From contig DLIT01000117.1 in the NCBI GenBank assembly GCA_002483865.1, positions 38,471 through 47,021 on the forward strand: a DNA stretch of 8,551 bases. The letters are read 5' to 3'. The DNA is from Brevundimonas sp. UBA7635 (lineage in GTDB: Bacteria; Pseudomonadota; Alphaproteobacteria; Caulobacterales; Caulobacteraceae). How positions within the stretch are numbered: the first letter of the stretch is position 1; the number at the start of each line of letters is the position of its first letter. Below, piece by piece: positions 1 to 6,391 of the stretch. The notes below the pieces were generated by a model. The model saw nothing but the letters and a program-made list of their open reading frames with translations. It made no database searches and was not told the DNA's origin. The position numbers and the translations under genes are program-made.

Positions 1-2
1 TG

Positions 3-71
3 ATCCTGCTGGCCCGTGCTGCGGCCTATCGCGATCGCGTCGAGGGTACGGACGAGGTTCCGCCAGAATAG
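3..71 (+). CDS. C-terminal end of an unidentified protein (5' end outside window)
   Basis: The reading frame is open from the window edge to a TAG at 69-71 and encodes 22 residues, starting ILLARAAAYRDR and ending VPPE. Codon choice (ctg, gcc, gcg, cgc, gtc, gag, gac) is typical of a GC-rich genome and fits a real C-terminus much better than the other forward frames, which read as arginine/serine-rich noise. The minus strand here also has open frames, so the call is not certain. Too little is left to name a family. The gene points towards the convergent GST-like gene. A small GC hairpin at 190-205 lies downstream but has no T-tract. Confidence 0.5.
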   Translation: MLLARAAAYRDRVEGTDEVPPE

Positions 72-328
72 GCTCTCGTCTGCCCTGATCGTCGAACACA
101 AAAGGACCGGTCTGTCTCGCGTAAGACGGCGGCAGCACCGGGTCGTCACATCACCATCGAGGCACAATGATCCGGTCCTTCCGATCCTGCGCGCCGACCG
201 GCGCGGCAATAACTCGTCCTTCCCCGGCAGAACCGTGTAAGCCTCAGGTATAAAACCGGCTTCTCTCGGCCACCTGACCCGCCAGATGGAGGACGAGGAT
301 AACGGCCTGGCGTCTTATGGTGCTTTTA
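72..328. other. Intergenic stretch with no convincing gene
   Basis: This 257-nt gap lies between two convergent 3' ends. No frame here shows a start with a ribosome binding site together with convincing codon use. A 74-codon plus-strand frame (16-240) is rich in Arg and Ser and looks like noise. Two structures are visible: a 9-bp inverted repeat (AAGGACCGG at 102-110, CCGGTCCTT at 172-180), and a 6-bp GC stem (190-195 with 200-205, loop GACC) without a following T-run. Neither is a clear terminator. Confidence 0.5.
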
Positions 329-1045
329 TCAAAGCCGGTCCGTTGCTGTTTCAAGGACCTTGCGGAGAGACTGCTCGATCTGTCCGCCGCAATAAACGTC
401 GCCATAGTCGTGCCGCGACCGCGATGCCAATTCTGCCAACCCTGGAGCCTGCGACACCCGCCTCACCAGACTGGCCGTCAGAGGTGCCTCAGCCTCCAGC
501 ATGACACCGATCGAGGGGAACCGCTCGATCAGGGTCGACCATAAGGTCGCCGTGGCGATGTCAGCGACACCTGGCTCTGAGCCTCCCAAAAGAAAACCGG
601 ATTGGTCAGCCAGACCGTGGCGCTTTCCGAGTGCTTCCGACAGATGCATCCACTTTTGCAGGCGCGGGACAAAGCTGACCCACTTGGCCTCAGTCCACAT
701 CTCACGTCCGCCATCGAGAGTGATTTCGTCGATTACGTCATTGGCATCATTAACCACCTTGATCGACAGAGCCCGAAGGGCCAGATCGTCTGGAAGCAGT
801 CCCAGCTTTTCACCCAGGTAGAACATTATCGCCGGCATCTGGGACACGGCCACGCCAGCCTCGTCATCGATGAGAACCGGCGGCCCCATAAAGGGCACCG
901 GCATATCCTGCGGCTCTCGTTGCATCAGCGCCTGGATGGCGTCGTCTCCGACCTCGTTCCATGCCTGGCCATCATAGGCCAGAAGTGCACGCACGAACTG
1001 ACCGCGGAACGGGACAGCCCAATAGTAGAGGGTATAGCTGGACAT
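329..1045 (-). CDS. Glutathione S-transferase-like protein
   Basis: The product is about 238 aa, the usual length of a soluble GST. The N-terminal third reads as the thioredoxin-fold G-site domain: a TLYYWAVPFRGQFVR segment resembles the Tyr-containing first strand and RG.x.R helix of Tyr-type GSTs (Tyr7 or Tyr8 is the candidate catalytic residue), PPVLID fits the cis-proline strand, and VSQMPAIMFYLGEKLGL matches the glutathione-contacting S/Q-x-x-AI-x-YL motif. The remainder fits the all-helical C-terminal domain, with GVADIATA resembling the conserved helix-6 N-cap region (SxADxxL). Such enzymes conjugate or reduce electrophiles and peroxides with glutathione in the cytosol; the substrate cannot be read here. 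The ATG at 1045 is chosen over upstream TTG (1075) and ATG (1069) because AGGGAGA (1057-1051) sits 5 nt upstream. A possible EcfG-like promoter lies just before it. Convergent with the 3-71 gene, divergent from the kinase operon. Confidence 0.85.
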   Translation of the reverse strand: MSSYTLYYWAVPFRGQFVRALLAYDGQAWNEVGDDAIQALMQREPQDMPVPFMGPPVLIDDEAGVAVSQMPAIMFYLGEKLGLLPDDLALRALSIKVVNDANDVIDEITLDGGREMWTEAKWVSFVPRLQKWMHLSEALGKRHGLADQSGFLLGGSEPGVADIATATLWSTLIERFPSIGVMLEAEAPLTASLVRRVSQAPGLAELASRSRHDYGDVYCGGQIEQSLRKVLETATDRL

Positions 1046-1050
1046 GACGG

Positions 1051-1057
1051 TCTCCCT
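1051..1057 (-). promoter_or_regulatory. Ribosome binding site of the GST-like gene
   Basis: On the minus strand AGGGAGA lies 5 nt before the ATG at 1045. It decides the start: the alternative TTG at 1075 and ATG at 1069 lie upstream of it and have no comparable site. Confidence 0.7.
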
Positions 1058-1073
1058 GACGAGGAACATGTGC

Positions 1074-1098
1074 AACGGCCTGGATCAGCATCCGTTCT
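1074..1098 (-). promoter_or_regulatory. Possible EcfG-type promoter, one mismatch, facing the GST-like gene
   Basis: Read on the minus strand the sequence is AGAAC (1098-1094), a 16-nt spacer, then CGTT (1077-1074). The general-stress sigma EcfG consensus is GGAAC-N16/17-CGTT, so only the first base of the -35 element differs. Transcription would start near 1067, leaving a leader of about 20 nt that contains the AGGGAGA ribosome binding site. Position and spacing are ideal, but the first G is usually well conserved, so this is a candidate only. Confidence 0.4.
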
Positions 1099-1269
1099 GA
1101 GGCCGATCTTCTGGGCGATCCGATGCAGGATGAGAAAATAGCCCGGGACCATCATCGGCCGGTCGTCATAGATCATGGTGGCCGTCATCTGTTCTGGTTC
1201 ACGTACCAACCCGAGCGCGACGCTAATTGCGGAATCATCAGCCACTCGAAGGCAGGTTGATGTTGTCAC
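1078..1269 (-). pseudogene. Coding-like fragment of unknown identity
   Basis: A minus-strand frame opens with GTG at 1269 and continues past 1078 into the GST-like gene, where it is certainly out of frame. Between about 1190 and 1095 its codons end almost always in G or C (for example ATC, GAC, CGG, CCG, GTC, GGC, CTC, ATC, CTG), as in real genes of this genome. The peptide includes MTATMIYDDRPMMV and GYFLILHRIAQKIGL. The GTG has no Shine-Dalgarno sequence, and I do not recognise a family. It may be a decayed gene remnant, a small unrecognised gene, or chance; the mirrored plus frame is also open over part of this stretch. The 3' limit given is arbitrary. Confidence 0.25.
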
Positions 1270-1373
1270 TCGGTTGCTAGAGGCTCAGGGAAAGGATGAG
1301 CGGTCAAAAACGAGCTAGTATGGCTGCCTCAATGGGTCCACCGCGACCGCAAGCAACCTCGCCTGCATTTTTA

Positions 1374-1387
1374 CAAACTTAGGTTTG
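1374..1387. repeat. Small inverted repeat next to the EcfG -35 element
   Basis: CAAAC (1374-1378) and GTTTG (1383-1387) are separated by TTAG and end 7 nt before the GGAAC element. The site could be bound by a dimeric regulator, but a 5-bp repeat is easily produced by chance. Confidence 0.25.
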
Positions 1388-1394
1388 CAGACAG

Positions 1395-1419
1395 GGAACC
1401 ACTCTAAATGCAAAGCGTT
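1395..1419 (+). promoter_or_regulatory. EcfG (general stress sigma) promoter of the kinase-CheR-CheB operon
   Basis: GGAAC at 1395-1399 and CGTT at 1416-1419 are separated by exactly 16 nt. This matches the published consensus for the alphaproteobacterial general-stress sigma factor EcfG (SigT in Caulobacter), GGAAC-N16/17-CGTT, at every base. Transcription would begin near 1426, giving a leader of about 108 nt before the ATG at 1534. EcfG is released when phosphorylated PhyR captures the anti-sigma factor NepR, so the operon would be induced by general stress. None of the phyR, nepR or ecfG genes is in this window. Confidence 0.8.
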
Positions 1420-1510
1420 GCGGTTCGACTTGTGTGGGTGGCGCGCCTGCGTAATGCATGGCGCGAGGTTCCGAGAAGTTGTTTTTGGGCGGGGCGCTCC
1501 TGCCGTTCTC

Positions 1511-1524
1511 GCTCCGGGGGGAGC
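1511..1524 (+). promoter_or_regulatory. Ribosome binding site of the hybrid kinase gene, inside a small hairpin
   Basis: GGAG at 1520-1523, within a run of six G, lies 10 nt before the ATG at 1534. GCTCC (1511-1515) can pair perfectly with GGAGC (1520-1524) over a GGGG loop and would hide the site. A second GCTCC at 1496-1500 could pair with the same bases. Whether this limits translation is inference. Confidence 0.45.
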
Positions 1525-1533
1525 CATAATTAA

Positions 1534-4500
1534 ATGTTCGAGAAGATCCGTCTGACCTCCTCGTCACGCGCTGAAGTGTGGACTGCGCTCGGGCTGGTGC
1601 TTGTGCTGGCGTTCTTCTGCGCCACGGGCGTCATCGCCTATATGAACATTCAGGTCCTGAAGACAAATAACCAGCAGATCATGCAAACCCACAGGGTGAT
1701 CGTGGGCATTGATGGCCTGATGACGTCGATGCTGGATGCCGAAACAGGTCAGCGTGGCTATCTGCTGACCGGCAACACGGCCTATCTTCAACCCTATGAG
1801 CGCGCAGTTGAGGGGCTGGAGGAGCGTCTGAAGGAGCTCGCTGACCTCACCAGAAACAACGTTATACAGACCACACATCTTAATCAGGTCCGTATTCACG
1901 TCGCGACCCGCATGGACGAGCTGGAAAATGCGTTAGCGGCCCGCGACGAGCGCGGCATTCCGGGCGCGGTTGAGCACCTGAACTCCGACCGAGGCAAGGG
2001 CGAGATGGATGCGGTCCGCACCATCGTTACCCAGATGCAATTGGAAGAGCAGCGCGTCCGCGAAACCCGCATTAATCAGATGGAGGCTGCTGCCCGCACG
2101 GCCGTGGTCAGTGGCATTTTCTCAAGCCTTTTTGGCGCATTCCTTACAATCGTCGTCTTCCAGCTTATCCGCCGCAGCGCGCGCGATCGCGCCCGCCAGG
2201 AGTGGCTGCACGAGGGTCAGGTCGGTTTGGCCAAGGTCATGCTGGGCGATCAGACTCTGGAGAGGCTGGCCGAGAACATACTGGCCTTCCTGACGCGTTA
2301 TACGGGAGCGCATGCTGGTGCCCTGTTCAAGGGCGAAGATAGCCAGTTTAGACGTGTTGCCATGACGGGCGTGCCGGGCGACGCTTCTGTGCCAAGCCGA
2401 TTTACGGGCAACGAAGGCTTGTTGGGTCAGGTTGCCGTTGATGGAAAACCCATTGTCCTGAACGACGTGCCGGAGGGCTACCTGACCATTGGATCCGCGC
2501 TGGGCCGTGACAAGCCGCGCAATCTGATCATCGCACCGGGCAAGGCGGACGGCTCGGTCAATGTTGTGCTCGAACTGGGCTTCTTGGACAGCATCGACGA
2601 TCGTATCCGGGCCCTACTGGACGAATCTTCATCCGCCATCGGTGCTGCACTGCGCTCGGCCCGCTATCGCGCCCGCCTGCAAGATATGCTGGAGGAAACG
2701 CAGCGCCAGGCCGAAGAGCTTCAGGTCCAGAGCGAGGAACTACGCGTCTCCAATGAAGAGTTGGAAGAACAGGGCCGTGCACTGAGGGAATCCCAAATCC
2801 GTCTGGAGCAACAGCAAGCCGAGTTGGAACAGACCAACAGTCAGCTGGAAGAACAGGCCCAGATGCTGGAGACCCAGCGCGACGATCTGGAACGCAGCGG
2901 GGCCGATCTGGCCCTCAAGGCTCGCGAGTTGGAACAGGCCAGCCAGTACAAATCCGACTTCCTCGCCAATATGTCGCATGAGTTGCGCACGCCCCTGAAC
3001 TCGCTGCTGATCCTGTCGAAACTTCTGTCTGACAACAATGACGGCAACCTGACCGAGGAGCAGGTCAACTATGCCCGCACCATCCAGTCTTCGGGTAACG
3101 ACCTGCTGGATCTGATCAACGACATCCTAGACCTGTCCAAGATCGAGGCTGGGCATATTCAGATCCGCCCCGAAGCTGTGTCCGCCCAGCGCCTCTGCGG
3201 CGACATCCGCCAGGTGTTCCAGCCGGTAGCCGACGAGCGCGGCCTGCGCTTTGAGATTGACACCTCGACGGCGGGCGAAGGCGAGGTCGAGACGGATCGC
3301 CAACGCTTGGAGCAGGTGATCAAGAACCTGCTGTCAAACGCCTTCAAATTCACCGAAGCGGGCACGGTCAAACTATCGGTCGAAAGTGTCGGCATCGACG
3401 AGATCGCCTTTGTGGTCTCCGATACGGGCATCGGCATTTCGCCCGAACAACAAGCCGCCGTGTTTGATGCCTTCCGCCAGGCCGATGGCACGATCAGCCG
3501 CAGATACGGCGGCACGGGTCTGGGTCTGTCCATCTCGCGCGAACTTGCCCGTCTGCTGGGTGGCCGGATTACGCTGGAAAGTATGCCCGGCAAGGGCAGT
3601 ACCTTCGCCCTTATCATCCCGCGTATCTATCACGCCGAACGCGTCACGCCACGCGAAGCCCTGTTGCCATTGGCTCAGGGGTCCTCCCGCATATCAGAAG
3701 CGTCCGTCCCTCCTGCAGTTCCGGCCGGCATCGACCTGTCGCAAGAGCCGGTCCGCCCGGCGTCACGCTCCGTTGATGATGACCGCGACCACCTGACCAC
3801 GGCGCGGCGCGTGCTGCTGGTCGTAGAAGATGATGCGCGCTTTGCCGCCATCGTGCGGGACCTGTCGCGCGAGCTCGGTTTCCAGGTTCTGGTCGCAGGA
3901 ACCGCCGAGGAAGCCATGCGCCTGGCCAAACGTTATCAGCCCAACGCCGTAGTGCTGGATGTCGGCCTGCCCGACCAGTCAGGCCTGACCGTCCTCGACG
4001 TGCTCAAGCGCGATGATGATACCCGCCACATTCCGATACACGTAGTCTCGGCCGACGATCACAGCCAGACCGCCCTGTCGCTGGGTGCCATCGGCTATCT
4101 GATCAAGCCTGTGAGGCGCGAGGATCTGGTCGGTGTGCTTCAGACGCTGGAAGAAAAATTAACTCGCTCGGTCCGCCGCGTGCTGATTGTTGAGGACGAT
4201 CTGGTCCAGCGGGATGCCGTCAGCCGCCTCCTGGCTACCGGCGATGTGGAAACCGTGGGCGTCGGTACCGCTGCCGAATGTCTGGAGCAGCTTAAATCGC
4301 AGACGTTCGACTGCATGGTGCTTGATCTGACCCTGCCGGATGCCTCGGGCTTCTCGCTGTTGGAAACACTGAGCCGTGAAGGCAACTACGCGTTCCCCCC
4401 GGTGATCGTCTATACCGGTCAGGATCTGTCGCCTGACTACGAACAACAGCTGCGCCGCTACTCCAGCTCTATTATCATCAAGGGTGCCAAGTCGCCCGAG

Positions 4501-4992
4501 CGCCTGCTTGATGAAGTCTCGCTCTTCCTGCACCAGGTCGTGTCCGAGATGCCGCCCGAACAGCAAAAGATGATCCGTCAGGCTCGTCACCGCGATGCCG
4601 TGCTGGAAGACCGCCGCATCCTGATCGTCGAAGATGACGTGCGTAACGTCTATTCCCTGACCAATGTACTGGAACCCCGCGGAGCCAAGATCGAGATCGC
4701 CCGCAACGGCAAGGAAGCGCTGGAGGCCCTCGACAAATCTGCGTCTGACCCGGCCAAGCGGATTGATCTGGTCCTGATGGACGTGATGATGCCGGTGATG
4801 GACGGCCTGACGGCGACACAAGAGATCCGCAAGGACGGTCGCTGGAAAGATTTGCCTGTGCTGATGCTCACGGCCAAGGCCATGCCTGATGACCAGGAGC
4901 GCTGCATGGCAGCCGGGGCCAATGACTACATGGCCAAGCCTCTGGACGTCGATAAATTGCTTTCCCTGGTTCGTGTGTGGATGCCGCGTTGA
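1534..4992 (+). CDS. Membrane hybrid histidine kinase, CHASE3-GAF-HisKA-HATPase-REC-REC-REC
   Basis: The 1152-aa inner-membrane sensor kinase has these parts in order: TM1 about 17-37; a periplasmic CHASE3 domain with the hallmark [15 protein letters not shown]2 about 190-212; GAF about 230-376; a Glu/Gln-rich coiled coil about 378-478; HisKA with phospho-acceptor His482 in SHELRTPL; and HATPase_c with Asn602 (N box), DTGIG from Asp630 and GGTGLGLS from Gly659. Three receivers follow: REC1 with E765/D766, phospho-Asp809 and Lys858; REC2 with E887/D888, Asp931 and Lys983; REC3 with E1033/D1034, Asp1083 and Lys1135. All catalytic kinase residues are present. In REC2 the conserved Lys is followed by Gly instead of the usual Pro, so it may be specialised. 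No Hpt or DNA-binding domain is seen. The ATG is fixed by an in-frame TAA directly before it. First gene of the operon, behind an EcfG-type promoter. Confidence 0.95.
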   Translation: MFEKIRLTSSSRAEVWTALGLVLVLAFFCATGVIAYMNIQVLKTNNQQIMQTHRVIVGIDGLMTSMLDAETGQRGYLLTGNTAYLQPYERAVEGLEERLKELADLTRNNVIQTTHLNQVRIHVATRMDELENALAARDERGIPGAVEHLNSDRGKGEMDAVRTIVTQMQLEEQRVRETRINQMEAAARTAVVSGIFSSLFGAFLTIVVFQLIRRSARDRARQEWLHEGQVGLAKVMLGDQTLERLAENILAFLTRYTGAHAGALFKGEDSQFRRVAMTGVPGDASVPSRFTGNEGLLGQVAVDGKPIVLNDVPEGYLTIGSALGRDKPRNLIIAPGKADGSVNVVLELGFLDSIDDRIRALLDESSSAIGAALRSARYRARLQDMLEETQRQAEELQVQSEELRVSNEELEEQGRALRESQIRLEQQQAELEQTNSQLEEQAQMLETQRDDLERSGADLALKARELEQASQYKSDFLANMSHELRTPLNSLLILSKLLSDNNDGNLTEEQVNYARTIQSSGNDLLDLINDILDLSKIEAGHIQIRPEAVSAQRLCGDIRQVFQPVADERGLRFEIDTSTAGEGEVETDRQRLEQVIKNLLSNAFKFTEAGTVKLSVESVGIDEIAFVVSDTGIGISPEQQAAVFDAFRQADGTISRRYGGTGLGLSISRELARLLGGRITLESMPGKGSTFALIIPRIYHAERVTPREALLPLAQGSSRISEASVPPAVPAGIDLSQEPVRPASRSVDDDRDHLTTARRVLLVVEDDARFAAIVRDLSRELGFQVLVAGTAEEAMRLAKRYQPNAVVLDVGLPDQSGLTVLDVLKRDDDTRHIPIHVVSADDHSQTALSLGAIGYLIKPVRREDLVGVLQTLEEKLTRSVRRVLIVEDDLVQRDAVSRLLATGDVETVGVGTAAECLEQLKSQTFDCMVLDLTLPDASGFSLLETLSREGNYAFPPVIVYTGQDLSPDYEQQLRRYSSSIIIKGAKSPERLLDEVSLFLHQVVSEMPPEQQKMIRQARHRDAVLEDRRILIVEDDVRNVYSLTNVLEPRGAKIEIARNGKEALEALDKSASDPAKRIDLVLMDVMMPVMDGLTATQEIRKDGRWKDLPVLMLTAKAMPDDQERCMAAGANDYMAKPLDVDKLLSLVRVWMPR

Positions 4993-5825
4993 GTTCTGTT
5001 GCACAGCTTTCTGTAGAGGACATCGAAATACAGCTTCTGCTGGAGGCTGTTTTTCTGCGCTACCACTATGATTTCCGTCATTACGCCCGCGCGTCGATCA
5101 AACGGCGGTTGATCCAGGCGCGTATCCATTTCGGGGTGCCCAACATCACCGCCCTTCAGGAACGCGTGCTGCACGATCCGGCAATCATGGTCCAGATGCT
5201 GGGCTTCCTGACGGTTCAGGTCAGCGAGATGTTCCGTGATCCGTCCTATTTCCGCGCCCTGCGCGAACAGGTCCTGCCGCATCTCAAGACCTACCCCTCC
5301 CTCAAGGTGTGGATCGCCGGATGCAGCACTGGCGAAGAGGTCTATTCCATGGCCATCCTCTTCAAGGAGGAGGGTCTTCTGGATCGTACGCTTTTCTACG
5401 CCACCGACATCAACCCACATGCCCTGGCCGCGGCAAAAACTGGCGTCTATCCGCTGGAGCGCATCCGCAAGTTCACCGAAAACCACCAGCAGTCGGGCGG
5501 TCGCTCGTCCCTCTCCGACTATTACACCGCTGACTATGGAAGAGCAGTGTTCGACAACAGTCTGCGTGCCAATGTCGTCTTTTCGGACCACAGCCTGGTG
5601 TCCGATGCAGTCTTTGGTGAAATGCAGCTGATCTCGTGCCGCAATGTGATGATCTATTTCGATCGCGCGCTTCAGGATCGCGTCGTCGGCCTGTTCAAGG
5701 ACTCGCTCAGTCGTAATGGCTTCCTGGGCATCGGCTCCAAGGAAACCCTACGCTTTTCTCGGCATCTGGGTGCCTTTAGCGAGTTCGCCCACTCCGAGAA
5801 AATCTACCGGAGGCAGGAGGGATGA
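4977..5825 (+). CDS. cheR: CheR-type protein-glutamate O-methyltransferase
   Basis: The 282-aa cytosolic enzyme would transfer a methyl group from S-adenosylmethionine to glutamate side chains, in chemotaxis those of chemoreceptors. The N-terminal helical domain includes [13 protein letters not shown] and [13 protein letters not shown], both typical of CheR. The SAM-binding motif is [13 protein letters not shown] (Cys116, Gly119, Glu120), followed by [10 protein letters not shown] for the ribose-binding acidic strand and CRNVMIYF (Cys221-Phe228), the conserved CheR strand. GIGSKETL fits the C-terminal CheR motif. Length matches free-standing CheR. The start is uncertain: GTG at 4977 overlaps the upstream kinase gene by 16 nt, while TTG at 4989 gives a 4-nt TTGA overlap. 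Neither has a strong Shine-Dalgarno sequence, so coupling to the upstream gene is likely. No chemoreceptor gene is nearby; the substrate may be the hybrid kinase or a distant receptor. Confidence 0.9.
   Translation: MDAALSSVAQLSVEDIEIQLLLEAVFLRYHYDFRHYARASIKRRLIQARIHFGVPNITALQERVLHDPAIMVQMLGFLTVQVSEMFRDPSYFRALREQVLPHLKTYPSLKVWIAGCSTGEEVYSMAILFKEEGLLDRTLFYATDINPHALAAAKTGVYPLERIRKFTENHQQSGGRSSLSDYYTADYGRAVFDNSLRANVVFSDHSLVSDAVFGEMQLISCRNVMIYFDRALQDRVVGLFKDSLSRNGFLGIGSKETLRFSRHLGAFSEFAHSEKIYRRQEG
5809..5820 (+). promoter_or_regulatory. Tandem Shine-Dalgarno motifs before the CheB-type gene
   Basis: GGAGG at 5809-5813 is 8 nt from the ATG at 5822, the ideal distance. A second AGGAGG at 5815-5820 is almost touching the start codon and is too close to use. 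The strong site suggests that the methylesterase domain can be translated efficiently in addition to coupling through the ATGA overlap. Confidence 0.6.
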
Positions 5826-6391
5826 AGGGAATCGAAGCCGTGGTCATCGGCGCATCGGCCGGGGGTGTTCAGGCTTTGCTCGAAATCCTGCCGGAACTGC
5901 CCGCCGATTTCCCTGCGCCGATTCTGGCCGTCGTCCATATTCCGGCCGACCGTAGTAATGTCCTGGCTCCGCTGTTCTCCAGAAAATGTCGCATTTCCGC
6001 CAGAGAGGCAGAGGACAAGGAAGCGGCGGTCCCCGGTGTGGTATATTTCGCCCCCTCCGACTATCACCTGCTGGTGGAGGCCAATGGAGATCTGGCTCTT
6101 TCATACGAAGAACATATCAACTTCTCGCGCCCCTCTATCGATGTGCTGTTTGAAAGCGCTGCCGATACCTATAGGGAAGGTCTTCTGGCAATACTGTTGA
6201 CCGGAGCCAATGACGATGGCGCTCGCGGACTGGCCGCTGTCGCTGCTGCGGGCGGCCACGTCATCGTGGAAGACCCCGCCACTGCCTATGCCCGCGCCAT
6301 GCCCGAGGCTGGCCTCAAATTTTGCCCGACCGCCCAGGTTGAAAACCTTCAGGGCATCGTCGAACAATTGAGAGCGATTGCAACGCCATGA
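5822..6391 (+). CDS. CheB-type protein-glutamate methylesterase, catalytic domain only
   Basis: The 189-aa protein corresponds to the CheB methylesterase (or glutamine deamidase) domain, which removes methyl groups placed by CheR. Catalytic residues are visible: Ser12 in VIGASAGGVQAL, His39 in VVHIP, and the Asp of LLTGANDDGARGL (Asp132 by alignment with the GxDG motif). Other CheB signatures are PGVVYFAPSDYHLL and FSRPSIDVLF. Classical CheB is about 350 aa with an N-terminal receiver that keeps the esterase inactive until phosphorylated. That receiver is absent, so activity must be constitutive or controlled by a partner, perhaps one of the receivers encoded in the same operon. The start ATG overlaps the cheR stop (ATGA), and its own stop overlaps the next start in the same way. 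Confidence 0.92.
   Translation: MKGIEAVVIGASAGGVQALLEILPELPADFPAPILAVVHIPADRSNVLAPLFSRKCRISAREAEDKEAAVPGVVYFAPSDYHLLVEANGDLALSYEEHINFSRPSIDVLFESAADTYREGLLAILLTGANDDGARGLAAVAAAGGHVIVEDPATAYARAMPEAGLKFCPTAQVENLQGIVEQLRAIATP

Larger units (their letters stand above)
1076..1533. other. Divergent regulatory region between GST-like gene and kinase operon
   Basis: This 458-nt gap holds an EcfG-type promoter facing right (1395-1419), a weaker one facing left (1074-1098), a small inverted repeat next to the rightward -35 (1374-1387), a hairpin over the ribosome binding site of the kinase gene, and a coding-like minus-strand fragment between about 1269 and 1078. No clear sigma-70-type promoter was seen. 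Confidence 0.6.

Noticed and set aside
190..205. GC hairpin as terminator of the 3-71 gene
   Set aside because: The 6-bp stem is not followed by a T-run on either strand and lies over 100 nt after the stop codon.
517..521. Other GGAAC words (for example at 517 and near 1009) as further EcfG promoters
   Set aside because: None has CGTT at 16-17 nt spacing, and they lie inside coding sequence.
602..1141. Plus-strand frame of 179 codons opposite the GST-like gene
   Set aside because: The minus strand carries a recognisable GST fold with a good ribosome binding site; this frame is its shadow.
1408..1533. A 41-codon plus-strand frame ending in TAA directly before the kinase ATG, as a possible leader peptide
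   Set aside because: Its ATG lies inside the EcfG promoter, upstream of the expected transcription start, has no ribosome binding site, and the peptide is Arg/Ser-rich without the bias of a real gene.
4159..5004. Long minus-strand frame of 281 codons opposite the hybrid kinase 3' end
   Set aside because: It is antisense to clear receiver domains with intact motifs; its His/Gln/Asp-rich composition is the usual mirror image of GC-rich coding DNA.
4926..5591. Minus-strand frame of 221 codons opposite cheR
   Set aside because: It overlaps the well-supported CheR coding sequence and shows no recognisable domain.
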